A stretch of DNA of 64,000 nt from Cepaea nemoralis (taxonomy: Eukaryota > Mollusca > Gastropoda > Stylommatophora > Helicidae). The stretch is taken from NCBI GenBank assembly GCA_014155875.1, contig JACEFZ010004193.1, forward strand, positions 62,001-126,000, given 5' to 3'. Below are positions 51,101 through 60,210 of the stretch, piece by piece (position 1 is the stretch's first letter; each line of letters opens with the position of its first letter). The position numbers were made by a program, and so were the translations under genes. The notes beneath the pieces are model-generated. The model worked only from the letters and a program-made list of their open reading frames with translations, did no database searches and was not told where the DNA came from.

Positions 51101-51822
51101 TACCTGGTGCATTGGTTTTACAGCCTGCGATTCAGATTTTGTCCTAGCCCCAAGCACCCATTGAAGCAGGCAGGCTGTGGCGGATCAGCACCCAATTGGC
51201 TGGGGGCTGCCCAGCTTGAGGCGGGCGGTAGCTGATCAGTGACACCTATAGGTGTCTCCCACCGTCAGAGGCAACGCGTGGCGCCCCATGTCTACGCCAA
51301 CTGACAAGGACTTATAACCCGTAACAGTTGCCTCTCGCTTTGATTCCGAGACGAGTTAAGACCAGGGATGGAGTTATTGCCTCTCCATAGCACAAAGCCT
51401 GGGCTAAAATATAGAGATCATGTGTTGCCCATGCAGCATGATCCCTCTCTCGGCCTGCCTAGTTCACTCCAGAGGAAAGGTAACACCCCTACATCTGGAA
51501 CAAGACAAGCTGCAGAAGCTGCCGGATCAGCAAAGCAATGCTCTAACTGTCCGCCTGTCGGAGCTTCGATCCTAGACCAGTCGCCAACCAAGGCTTAGGG
51601 CCTGGTCTGCCCTGCCATGACAATTTTGTCTTTTGCTTGCATTTCCTCGCACCAGGGTAAGGCTTGTACCCTCCCAATTGCGCTCTTCCGCCCGAAGCCG
51701 TTGGCACAATGTGGGGTGTCGGGTTTGGTAAGCGCCGCCCAACGTTCGGCGCTAACAGAAACCAGGTAGTACCGTCTACTGTTATACGGTAGCTCAGTCA
51801 TATCTGACTAAGACCTGACACC
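51101..51822 (-). promoter_or_regulatory. LINE D 5' region with small ORF
   Basis: GC-richer than its surroundings. A 68-codon frame on the minus strand (51801-51595) begins TELPYNSRRYYLVSVSAERW. It may be a short ORF1 or chance. A second stretch (51598-51368) is open on the plus strand. The internal promoter expected of such LINEs would lie here, but I cannot point to its elements. Confidence 0.45.
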
Positions 51823-51961
51823 AATATATATATATATTCAATGACACAAGAAATGACGTTTCGAATATACAAATCTTCATCAGGGACGGGACATCACAAA
51901 CAGATCTAAAGAAAACCATGAAATTATAACATAACATTAAAACACTACCCCTTCGTTGTCA

Positions 51962-52230
51962 AGAAGGAACGAACGAACGAACGAACGAATGAACAAAGTT
52001 TATTTTCAAAAGGTTTAGAATTGGGCACGCAGACCCGTCTGACATTCTGCCCTTCTATCACTCTCTTTCATACATTATTTCATTCACACATCATTCAAGG
52101 CTAACAGAGAACAGCAACAATATAAAAGATATGCATTATAAAGGCATGGGCAAAATGCGAGCATCAATACTACACGACACAGTAATATTAGATAATGGTC
52201 TGATACTTGTTATTATAGGACATTTATAGG
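51962..52230 (-). mobile_element. LINE-like 3' end with (GAAC)n tail
   Basis: GAACGAACGAACGAACGAAT at 51967-51990 and then sequence alignable with 18398-18600. On the minus strand the element ends CTTTTGAAAATAAACTTTGT followed by the tetramer run; AATAAA may be its poly(A) signal. The two copies carry related but different tetranucleotides. Confidence 0.65.
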
Positions 52231-52469
52231 AACAAAAGTTCAGTTCATTTCTATTTTGAAAGGTGCTCTTTTTCTACAAAGGTTGAGTCCAGTTCAGCTG
52301 TTAAAAGTGCCATATGAGAAATGTGTGAAAAGTTGTGCAAACAGTCAGATGTGAATATATAGAGGGAAGTCAGCAGAGTTATACAGTTGAATCTACAACA
52401 GTATTGAGTCCCGCTGGATGGATGCACCCCAGAGAGTTGATTAAATGGTGTTCAATTTTAAGCCTCGTG

Positions 52470-52640
52470 AAGTTGTTAGACTTGTGAAGACCGAGAGGAA
52501 AATACCTGGATGGCTTGGCCACATGGCATGGACGAGACAGGAACACTGAGCTGATCCACGACACTGGTGATCGAGTGAAATGGCGAGTCATGACCGCCCA
52601 CGCTTTCCGGCATGGCACATGATTGATTGATTGAAGTTGT
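52470..52640 (+). mobile_element. LINE A-family 3' end with (TGAT)n tail
   Basis: ATACCTGGATGGCTTGGCCA, GACACTGGTGATCGAGTGAA and CCGCCCACGCTTTCCGGCAT are the plus-strand counterpart of the 3' end of LINE A (28500-28375). It ends ATGATTGATTGATTGAA. Confidence 0.8.
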
Positions 52641-53335
52641 TAGAGAAACACCGACAGCTCTATACACACCAGATTCGAACTCTAGCGTCTTAATTACGCA
52701 GTAGCATCAAAACGACCCCCATCTCTTCCTTGAAATAATACGTCTCCTACGAAGCTCACCCACTTTTGAAATCGGTGTGCCAATACTGTTGTCGAATTAT
52801 TTTTGTTTTAAATTGTCTTTTGTATCTTGTTATGTCTACAGTTGTCCCTTTACAATACAAGGATTAATCAATACGCGTACATCTGCTTTGTTCTTCTTAT
52901 TATGTTCGTGTTCTTGTCCTGTCTGATGAAGTTATCGTGTTGAAACATAGGACAATTTCTGCCAGTATTGGTTGTATCATTGCCGACAGACACCAGGACC
53001 GAAAAAACAATACATTCGTTCTATCATTATTGTCTTGTAAATCTAATTGTTTTTGCCAGCTGCGACTGATTTGTATTTTCAGAACAACACAGTACTACAA
53101 CTGGGATTCACAGGTAGCCTTTGTAATACATTTTTGCAGTTAGCTGTAAATTATCTCAATCTTACCGCATCTGTGCCGTCATCAGACACTTCCGGGAGAG
53201 TTACACCCCATCGAAGTTACCACAGCCAGTGTGTATCAATAAACTCAGAGCTATATCGCATCAAAGCTACCACAGCAAGTGTGTATCAATAAACTCAGAA
53301 TGCTACAAAGAAGGCGCAGACGAACCGATTATTTG
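52641..53335. other. Unassigned; one short duplication
   Basis: 53210-53245 and 53265-53300 share AGCTACCACAGC.AGTGTGTATCAATAAACTCAGA (a roughly 55-bp tandem repeat). No gene recognised. Confidence 0.5.
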
Positions 53336-53344
53336 CGTTCTAGC

Positions 53345-53362
53345 ATTTATTTATTTATTTAC

Positions 53363-53397
<35 letters not shown>

Positions 53398-53400
53398 TTT
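53345..53400. repeat. (ATTT)n microsatellite
   Basis: About 14 units with one interruption, at the 3' end of a SINE, so possibly its tail. Confidence 0.97.
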
Positions 53401-53642
53401 TGCATATCCTATTTACAGGACATCGTTGTCAATATCAGCATTTTATTGCCGATGTTGATGTCTTGGCAAGTTTTACATCCAGTAGCTTGCTATTGCCTTC
53501 TGAACGACCGGCTCCCATACCAACACGTTAAACCCCCAACGCGACACGGTCTGCTGCCAAATCGGACTCCGCTGTGTTTCGAAAACGTGGTAAGCGGCTC
53601 ACAAATCGCGTTCGCAAGCCTTTGGCGACGGAAATCGGTTAC
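53401..53642 (-). repeat. SINE type 1 (minus)
   Basis: GCATATCCTATTTACAGGAC, CAGTAGCTTGCTATTGCCTT, ACACGGTCTGCTGCCAAATC and CTGTGTTTCGAAAACGTGGT. Full length and moderately diverged. Confidence 0.87.
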
Positions 53643-54060
53643 GTTCTAGCATACTAAACTGTATTTCTACTTCGGAATAACGTCGCGGGGAGAGTATTTT
53701 CTTACAAGGCCTTTTCAGTCCAGAATTTAGAAGCGATGTTTCCTCGTCTCTTGCATTTTCTCTCCCCGTCCCAGATCAAGGACTGTGCGGACAATGTAAT
53801 TAGAAATATTGAACGTCAACTGGTCCGTCGCTATTTTGAAAAACACAGCGCGGGAAAACTACTTATACTGGCGTAGTCACTAAGCTTAGTAATCCTCGTC
53901 TTTGGGCTGCCCTGACAAAATCCGGATACTTATTGAACGATACTAGTATAAGGATACGAATACTGGGCAATGAATAATAGTATAGTGAAGGAACTAAATA
54001 GTGTGGTAGTGGTTTTTGAGAAGGCTGCTGAGAATATCGTGGACACAGAAGCAAAGAAAC
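53643..54060. other. No gene recognised
   Basis: Nothing identified. The end may include more of the LINE remnant at 54060. Confidence 0.4.
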
Positions 54061-54061
54061 G

Positions 54062-54260
54062 CTGCAGTCGTTCTACGAGATAACTTATTAAAACCATAAA
54101 CAAGAGACATGAAATTTATGGGACACGTCAACAGAAGAGGTGGAATAGAGAAATTAGATTTATATGGGGAATTACAAGGTGAGCGAGGAAGAGAAGTTAG
54201 AAAAATGATGTGCGTGCAAAGCTTAACAGATTCAATGCCAAACAAAGTGTAGGTTTGGAC
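54062..54260 (+). mobile_element. LINE C-terminal fragment
   Basis: TRDMKFMGHVNRRGGIEKLD, YGELQGERGREVRKMM and SLTDSMPNKV-stop, the GH..RR..IEKL..GK..G.RGRGR pattern of LINE ORF ends. The last 40 bp (GATTCAATGCCAAACAAAGT, GTAGGTTTGGACC) recur at 57395-57435. Confidence 0.6.
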
Positions 54261-54369
54261 CGACAAAAAAAATGGATGGCGGAAAAATAGACATGGGGTG
54301 TGCCACGATTATAACCTAAAAGTTGTTAATACGGTAACAGACATGTTGTATTATATGTCAAATTCAAGG

Positions 54370-54400
54370 AAGTTGTTTAGGGGAGGGGGGGGGGGACTAC
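54370..54400. repeat. G-rich run
   Basis: AGGGGAGGGGGGGGGGGAC. Confidence 0.9.
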
Positions 54401-54484
54401 TGTATTAATATTTTACTTGAGACAAAATTTTACAAAGACAACAGTTCGGCTATATATAAATCCATGGCAGATATGGGAAGTCGC

Positions 54485-54950
54485 TTAAGGCAATTAATCA
54501 TGTCATGGCACTCAATCAGTTAAACGACCGGGCAATAATAATAATGTTATCAATAACAACTTTATCAAATGTCAGTGAGGATTGGAGAAGCATGACAGCA
54601 GATGTTTGCTCCAGACTAAGCACCTGCAGAAAAAATGATAAAGCGCTGCTTGTCATATTTGCTCACTTTTCTGTTTCGCATATTTGCAATAATCTCCGAA
54701 CTCTGATGTTTCTTCGTGTCATGATGTCAAAACCTGTAGTAATTTCTCCCAAGATGATCCTTTGTCTCTCTTTACCTCTAAATTTCCTGCAAAATAAAAA
54801 ATACAACTTTGGAATAAACTATCTCTGCGTCCCCGCCATTTTTCGTATCAGAGGAAAACGTGACTTCGTTATTTGCTTGGTTGCTCTGCTCCACATTGTC
54901 GTAAAACTGCCAAACACTTCAAGGCCTGCAGCTTTATGGCTATTGTAACA
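54485..54950 (+). pseudogene. Possible LINE C-terminal remnant, 147-codon frame
   Basis: The frame ALNQLNDRAIIIM...SEDWRSMTADVCSRLS resembles the DR..WR.M.A end block of LINE ORFs. The remaining 100 codons (SHICNNLRTLMFLRVMM and on) have no motif. Confidence 0.35.
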
Positions 54951-55154
54951 AAATGTCGTAATAAAGTCAAGGAAAAGGGCTCGCAAGTTTCAACTGAAAA
55001 CGAGCAGTACTGTCCGTCAACTTGACATGGAATAGCCCGGCGCAAGTTAATGTTTTACGACCTGTACGTTGCGACATCCTACAGACTCATTGCTACCTGT
55101 TTTCTGAGTGTTTATTGCTGTAGTTTTATATATTTAATATCACAGAAAATGTGC

Positions 55155-55325
55155 CATAAAATTAAGTCCTGAAGCAGAAGCATCATGTGGTCCTGTGATG
55201 TGATAGGGACATTATATCATAACAGCAGGTCATGAAGCAGGAACATGCTATGGTGCTGTGATGTGATAGGGACATTATATCATAAAATCAAATCCTGAAG
55301 CAAGAACATGCTGTGATATAATGTT
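55155..55325. repeat. Tandem repeat of about 68 bp, 2.5 units
   Basis: Units share TCCTGAAGCA.GAACATGCT and GTGCTGTGATGTGATAGGGA then CATTATATCATAA. Confidence 0.85.
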
Positions 55326-55327
55326 TT

Positions 55328-55545
55328 GTTCGCATACTTTTTACTGGACATCGCTGTCAACACCAGCATTTTACAGCTGTTTTTGAAATCTTGGCAAGTT
55401 TACGTTCAGTGTACCATTGCTTTCTGAATGACCTGCTCCCATACCAACTCGTTACAACTACAGCGCAACGCAGTCTGCTGTCAAATCGGTCGCCACTGTA
55501 TTTCGAACGAGGGTAAGCTGGCCACGGAGACCGGCTGTGATACGA
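55328..55545 (-). repeat. SINE type 1 (minus)
   Basis: GCATACTTTTTACTGGACAT, CTTGGCAAGTTTACGTTCAG, GCAGTCTGCTGTCAAATCGG and GTATTTCGAACGAGGGTAAG to GCCACGGAGACCGGCT. The head is shortened by about 25 bp. Confidence 0.88.
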
Positions 55546-55559
55546 TAGGGATATAATAT

Positions 55560-55768
55560 TTTGTACTACTACACCGGTCAGTTGGACTACAACATTTAAC
55601 TTCTCGTCCTTGACTCGGGAACGTAAGTTACAAGTACCCCTGAAGTCGGAGTGATGGCTTGGGATACTGTGAACAGGGAAAGCAAATCCACACGCAACAA
55701 TCAGTCCAGTGCACTAGAAGTAGTAGCTTGTGTATGGAATATGTTAGCGTTCAAGGGCTAGCGACACA
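55560..55768 (+). repeat. SINE type 5, copy 2
   Basis: CCGGTCAGTTGGACTACAAC, GTCCTTGACTCGGGAA, CCCTGAAGTCGGAGTGATGG and CAATCAGTCCAGTGCACTAG correspond to 36550-36740. The CA repeat behind it replaces the ACAT tail of the other copy. Confidence 0.72.
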
Positions 55769-55845
55769 CACACGCACGCACGTACACCACACACACACCA
55801 CACACACACACACACCACACACACACACACACACCACACACACAA
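55768..55845. repeat. (CA)n-rich microsatellite
   Basis: Interrupted CA run (CACACACACCA blocks). Confidence 0.95.
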
Positions 55846-56200
55846 TAGTATTTGTAGGCTTCAGTGCACAGAGAAATAGGTGACTAGTGTCCTGGACAGA
55901 AATGGCTTGATGCAGACCTAGTTAGTAGAACAGTAATCATACACGACAACCCACAAGACAGCAACAGCAAAGGTTAACGTTGGGAAAACACAAGGACAAA
56001 CACAGGGTTAGTAGTACTCAGTGAGCATCGATTCACGGGACACGTGCGGGTCTCTTTTCCTTGTACCGTGACGACATACGCGGGCGGCGAATCCTCGTCC
56101 GACCACATCCATAACATTATCAACATAGCCAGTATCACAATGTTCATTGTTCGTCCTTGCTTCCATCAGATATTCACTTTTCTAATTATCTCTACGGTTC
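55846..56200. other. No gene recognised
   Basis: A 73-codon frame (56044-56265) has no motif. Confidence 0.4.
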
Positions 56201-56204
56201 GTCC

Positions 56205-56345
56205 CCCGCTGGTGACTTGCGGGATAACTGAACCGGCCGCTCAGGAAGCAATGGCAAACTACTGAGCGTTATCTTCCCAAGAAATCAACAGACAGCTGAA
56301 AGATGCTGACGTTGACAGCGATATCCTGTAAAAGGATATGCGAAT
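56205..56345 (+). repeat. SINE type 2, core only
   Basis: TGACTTGCGGGATAACTGAA, CTCAGGAAGCAATGGCAAAC and TGTAAAAGGATATGCG. The tRNA-like head is absent. Confidence 0.8.
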
Positions 56346-56382
56346 TTTAAAAAAGAAAAATTATCTCTATCTCAAGGATGTG

Positions 56383-56612
56383 ACGAAGGGGTTACAAATG
56401 CAATTCGCAATCCCGCATACCGCGTTCGGTACACATCTGCGGGCGAACTGGAAGCAGACAGCCTTGCGTTGGTTTCCATACAAAGGTATACGTGCCGGTC
56501 GTTCAGAAAGCAATGGCAAGCTACTGAACGTAAACTTGCCAAGAAATCACAAACAGTCTGAAATGATGGGATTGACTGCACCGTCATGTAAAGGAAATGC
56601 AACTAACTAACA
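56383..56612 (+). repeat. SINE type 1, nearly full length
   Basis: GACGAAGGGGTTACAAATGC, CCGCGTTCGGTACACATCTG, GCCTTGCGTTGGTTTCCATA and GTTCAGAAAGCAATGGCAAG. It ends GCAACTAACTAAC. Confidence 0.88.
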
Positions 56613-56613
56613 A

Positions 56614-56790
56614 GGGGCGCCGTGGCTGAGAGGTTACGGTGTACGTCCCAGGTTCAGAAGGTCAGGGTTCGATCTCAGCAACAGACTGGAAGTGTTTTCA
56701 AGGAGGGTTGGTGCCTAATTACATCTCACGTCTCCCGCAAGTCTTGGGTGGTGAGATAGGATCCTTAGCCTACTAGTATAATAGTGAGGA
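56614..56790 (+). repeat. tRNA-headed SINE (type 6)
   Basis: GGGGCGCCGTGGCTGAGAGG starts a tRNA-like head, with box A TGGCTGAGAGGT and box B CAGGGTTCGATCTC about 45 bp later. The body continues to CTAGTATAATAGTGAGGAAC. Very clear Pol III signals; no second copy in the window. A degenerate tRNA gene is the alternative, but the extended body favours a SINE. Confidence 0.7.
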
Positions 56791-56892
56791 ACTAGAAGTC
56801 TCGTGTGCAAATTGTGCACGTTTAATACGCCACTGCAGTTGGCAATCACATAGGGTAGGCTGTAAGATGGCTATCCTGCTTTTTGAATATTC

Positions 56893-57168
56893 AGTGTGTA
56901 ATTCTCGCCCAGAGTCTTTGATTTATTTATGTTTAATTGCCTGCCAAAATTCTTGTCTGTTTCAATATGTAATTGCTCATCGGATTCTTTACTTTATCAG
57001 TAAGTAATTATTACCCACATTCTTTGATTCATAAATGTGTAATTATTGACCAGGTTCTTTGCTTTATCGATATATAATTGTTGTCCACGATCGTTTCTCT
57101 GTTAAACGTGTAACCATTGCCCGAATTCTTTCCTAAATCAATGTGTAATTGTTGTCTCGGTTCTCAAA
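56893..57168. repeat. Diverged minisatellite, about 8 units of 35-38 bp
   Basis: GTGTAATT.TTG.CC...TTCTTT..TTTAT.AAT recurs with drift at about 56893, 56930, 56968, 57003, 57036, 57070, 57108 and 57142. Old array. Confidence 0.75.
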
Positions 57169-57169
57169 A

Positions 57170-57635
57170 ACCCCTCTCAAGAGAGTTGACAAGCCCGGCA
57201 GGATTGTATTCAAGGGAAAATGAAGTCCCACCTAAAAATCTAAGCTCCCATCGACGACATTGATCTATCATGGTATCCTTTCAGTAGCGTGAGGCAGGTC
57301 AGCGGGTACCTTTCAGTGCAGTATTAATGGGCAAGATGGGGTTGTTAACACAAGCTGTTCTAGTCAATAATGAGATATATGAACGCGCGGGAGGTACTTT
57401 ACTGATTCAATTCTAAACAAAAAAGTAGGTTTGGACCAAACATGATGCACAATGAAATAAATAAGTATTATAATGTAAATGTCTATTCAATGAGCATTAC
57501 AACATGCAGAAGATACCGCGAAATGAAACAAAGAACTCGATGACATAAGTATGCGATATATCATCCTTCTGGCCAAATGGGACAGCTTGGCAATATATTA
57601 TCCTTCGTTACTGAATCAGTTAACTCTTTCCGTTG
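57170..57635. other. Mostly unassigned; LINE scrap at 57395-57435
   Basis: Only CTGATTCAATTCTAAACAAA and AGTAGGTTTGGACC can be matched (to 54225-54260). Confidence 0.45.
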
Positions 57636-57639
57636 CTGC

Positions 57640-57832
57640 ACTAAGCGAGTAACGCAGCGCGCGAGAATTGGAAGCGGTTCTTGCCGCGTTGGTTACTTAC
57701 GGGATAAGTGAGCCAGCCGCTCAGAAAGCAATGACAAACTACTGAGCGTAATCTTGCCAAGAAATCAACAATTAGCTGAAAGAGGCTGATGTTGACAGCA
57801 ATGCCCTGTAAAGGATATGCGAAAAAAGTACA
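57640..57832 (+). repeat. SINE type 2, 5'-truncated
   Basis: Starts in the head (AGCGAGTAACGCAGCGCGCG), then AGAATTGGAAGCGGTTCTTG, the core CTCAGAAAGCAATGACAAAC, and ends TGCCCTGTAAAGGATATGCG. Confidence 0.85.
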
Positions 57833-57879
57833 AATCGGAGACAGAGCAAACATCACACAATGGGACCCACACAATAGTT

Positions 57880-58617
57880 TATACACCTTTCTGTTCCTCT
57901 ATTGGGAACATCCAATCGTGAAAACATCCACGGAAAAAAAACAAATATGCACAACTGAGCTGTTTTATATTTCCTTTCAAGTGTTCAGTGTGCGACAAAG
58001 CCTATTGTTATAAGTATACCCTTAATCGTCACATTCGGACCATTCACGGTACGAAACCACACTTATGTCATATCTGTGGACAACGTTTCAACAGAAAAGA
58101 CAATCTACAAAAACACAAACGAATACATCATCACCGGTCTATGGATACATCAGAACCAGAGACAACTACCTCTTCACCATCAGAGACAACACCAGCAACA
58201 ACCTCGACGACACCACCAAATGAAACCAATATAACTAACAGTCAGATACAACCAGACGAGAATATTCTTGAACAATTGGTAGAAGACGAAGTGACCATCT
58301 TAGCAGCCGGAGAACCAGAGACACTACACAACCTTCCATCGGATATTCAACAAATATATAGAGAAAATTGGGAAGCTATCAGGACACATCACAAGATTAA
58401 CAAGTATTTATCGACATACACCTTCTTTATTAGCCCGGAGATACAATACCCTATCAAATGGACAGATACGTTGTATAAGATATTCAATGCTCAAATTAGT
58501 CGCTTTAAGATCAACTTTAGCTTTCATCTAGTGTTACGACATAGAGGAACACAAGATCTTAGATTCTATCATGCATCATTTAACAATTCTTCTGTTTTAG
58601 AATTTCCAGCGCTAATA
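57880..58617 (+). CDS. C2H2 zinc-finger protein, exon-like, part 1
   Basis: The frame is open from about 57878 with no ATG; TTTTATATTTCCTTTCAAG at 57961-57981 would serve as a splice acceptor. Two C2H2 fingers, CSVCDKAYCYKYTLNRHIRT plus IH, and CHICGQRFNRKDNLQKHKRI plus H, are joined by GTKPHL. A Ser/Thr/Pro linker with SEPETTTSSPSETTPATTST follows, then a globular part (NLPSDIQQIYRENWEAIRTH, FKINFSFHLVLRHRGTQDLR, FYHASFNNSSVLEFPALI). The frame is cut by LINE E at 58617 and continues at 60052. The globular part resembles proteins I associate, from memory only, with large self-synthesising (Polinton-type) elements. It could also be a host gene. Confidence 0.6.
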
Positions 58618-60051
58618 GTTAGTTAGTTAGTTAGTTAGTCGACAGATCATCCTCGTTGCACATCGAACCATTCAGTCCATAAGTGCTCGGATCCCCTCCT
58701 CAGCAAATCCCGCAGCGTGTAGCGGCTAACGATGCCAGTTCTGTGTTGGTTTATCAATCTTCTTTGGCTTCCTGCGTAGTGTTCTTGTTTGGCCACCCCT
58801 CTTTTAATTTGCTGCTCCCGCAGTCCGGCCATTGTTGTAGATTCACAGTCATCACTTGGTTCTCGCAAAAGTCTCACTTCTCGTAGAGCATTCAGAATGT
58901 CAGCCTGGTCCATGACGCGTCCGCCCTCCACAGTAGCCTCACCTGCGAGCCTGTCAGCCCGCTCATTTCCTTGTACTCCCGCATGACCTGGCACGAAGAT
59001 GAAACTAATCTTTGCCAGCCGAGACCGCTTCAGAGGCAGCAACCATTCTCTTCGGATCGACCCCTCCTCTATCCTCTTGATCATGTTCATTGAGTCGCTA
59101 AGGAAACAAGCCCTAGTGAATGTCTGTGTCTCGAGCCATGTTATTGCTTTACTTACTGCCATGACTTCCATGGTCAGGCTACTTGTGGTTTCAGTGAAAG
59201 CACCAGAGTCCTCCTTCACAATTCTCCCTCCGGCCCGAGCTGTAAAGGCCCATGAGCTTCTCACATGTCGGACGACCGACCCATCTGTGTAGATGACCGC
59301 GTCACCGTCTAGCGAATTCTCGAAAATCAACGCTTGTACTTCAGCCTCAACAGCAGCCGGATTTTCTTGTCTGCATTTTCTATCTAGTTGGATGCAAACT
59401 GAAAAGGATGTGCAGAAATCTGTTGGCACTTGCACCCACTCCTCGCCAGGTTCTAAGTCCTCAAGTGAACACACCTGTTGAAGAATGTCTTCGGCTTGAC
59501 CCATCCACGACCGTCCTCTTTTTAACCTGCTGCCCTTCACCTTCCTAATTTCACTATGCAGTGGATGTTGTGTGTTTGCGTTAATTCTGAGGTAGGCGCG
59601 TGCCCTGCAAACTTGTATTCTCTCTTCAATGGTTGGAAAATCAAGAAGGTAGCGCATCGCCCTGCATGCTGTATCTCTTGTACATCCAAGAATAATGCGC
59701 ATAGCTTCATTCTGTATCCTTTCCATCCTTTCTATCTGTTTATGGCTGAGAGTCAGGATTGCCATTGCATACTCCAAAACAGACATGACCAGCCCCTCGT
59801 ACAGTAGACATAGATGGCGCTGCTCACAGTTTGCTGCCGCCATCACCCGCATCGCTGCCAAACCCCGCTTGGCCTTTGTTATCACCTGGTCTATGTGCAC
59901 ATTATAAGCAAGGCTTCGATCAAACCGTATCCCCAGGTAATTCATTGCCTGCGTTCTTTCCACCGTCTCTGAACACAGCATTACAGTTGGTGTTGGATTG
60001 TTGACAATATGATTATTCAACGAGAACCAAGTCACTGTTGTAGCGCTAATA
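58608..60051. repeat. 10-bp target-site duplication of LINE E
   Basis: AGCGCTAATA at 58608-58617 and again at 60042-60051, identical. One copy removed, the zinc-finger protein frame runs through without shift. Confidence 0.95.
58618..60041 (-). mobile_element. LINE E: 5'-truncated RNase H LINE insertion
   Basis: 1424 bp, minus strand. The 3' tail is six CTAA units (GTTAGTTAGTTAGTTAGTTA on plus, 58618-58640); the 5' truncation at 60041 lies inside the RT thumb. A perfect 10-bp target duplication and an undamaged reading frame make it the youngest insertion that I can identify here. Confidence 0.95.
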
Positions 60052-60104
60052 CATAACAGACACGACTTTGACGCCTTCCTTACAACAGTACACGAACATG
60101 ACAT
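58647..60104 (-). CDS. LINE E RT thumb and RNase H (chimeric ORF)
   Basis: 485 codons, no lesions. The ATG at 60104 and about the first 20 residues come from the antisense of the target, not from the LINE. LINE sequence starts near TTVTWFSLNNHIV. MNYLGIRFDRSLAYNVHIDQ is the post-catalytic RT block; the palm (YADD) is missing. RNase H residues are all present: IYTDGSVV (Asp274), LTMEVMAV (Glu313), FLSDSMN (Asp337), PGHAGVQGNERADRLAG (His374, Asp384). The C-terminus is SQRRLINQHRTGIVSRYTLR and RRGSEHLWTEWFDVQRG. Without the polymerase it cannot move by itself. Confidence 0.92.
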   Translation of the reverse strand: MSCSCTVVRKASKSCLLCISATTVTWFSLNNHIVNNPTPTVMLCSETVERTQAMNYLGIRFDRSLAYNVHIDQVITKAKRGLAAMRVMAAANCEQRHLCLLYEGLVMSVLEYAMAILTLSHKQIERMERIQNEAMRIILGCTRDTACRAMRYLLDFPTIEERIQVCRARAYLRINANTQHPLHSEIRKVKGSRLKRGRSWMGQAEDILQQVCSLEDLEPGEEWVQVPTDFCTSFSVCIQLDRKCRQENPAAVEAEVQALIFENSLDGDAVIYTDGSVVRHVRSSWAFTARAGGRIVKEDSGAFTETTSSLTMEVMAVSKAITWLETQTFTRACFLSDSMNMIKRIEEGSIRREWLLPLKRSRLAKISFIFVPGHAGVQGNERADRLAGEATVEGGRVMDQADILNALREVRLLREPSDDCESTTMAGLREQQIKRGVAKQEHYAGSQRRLINQHRTGIVSRYTLRDLLRRGSEHLWTEWFDVQRG

Positions 60105-60210
60105 TCATTCCTATGCCATCCAACAACGTGCAGACACCAAATATACACTAGAGACAGTAGCTGGTATATGTTTTTACCTCTTTCATATGCCCGAGTTCCC
60201 GATAGTTTGA
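60052..60210 (+). CDS. C2H2 zinc-finger protein, part 2
   Basis: After the duplication the frame continues HNRHDFDAFLTTVHEHD, SYAIQQRADTKYTLETVAG and FYLFHMPEFPIV, ending with TGA at 60208-60210. GTATAT at 60165 is a possible donor. The frame stays in phase with 57880-58617 once the LINE and one duplication are discounted. Whether the TGA is the true end is not clear: the next residues in frame (CLGSSPNYI) could be a continuation. Confidence 0.55.
   Translation, partial: HNRHDFDAFLTTVHEHDIHSYAIQQRADTKYTLETVAGICFYLFHMPEFPIV

Larger units (their letters stand above)
47840..51838 (-). mobile_element. LINE D: apparently full-length element
   Basis: About 4.0 kb, flanked by ATATATATATAT on both sides (47841-47853 and 51824-51836). 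Minus-strand order: 5' region 51822-51086, endonuclease, RT, C-terminal C2H2 finger (stop at 47922), short 3' end. I find a single coding lesion, the in-frame TGA at 49749-49751. Everything else needed for retrotransposition by this kind of element is readable. Confidence 0.85.

Noticed and set aside
54505..54948. 147-codon frame as a membrane protein gene
   Set aside because: The start resembles a LINE C-terminal block; the rest is low-information and hydrophobic by composition.
56614..56690. A functional tRNA gene
   Set aside because: Boxes A and B are good, but I could not fold a complete cloverleaf and the homologous-looking body continues well beyond; a SINE head is more likely.
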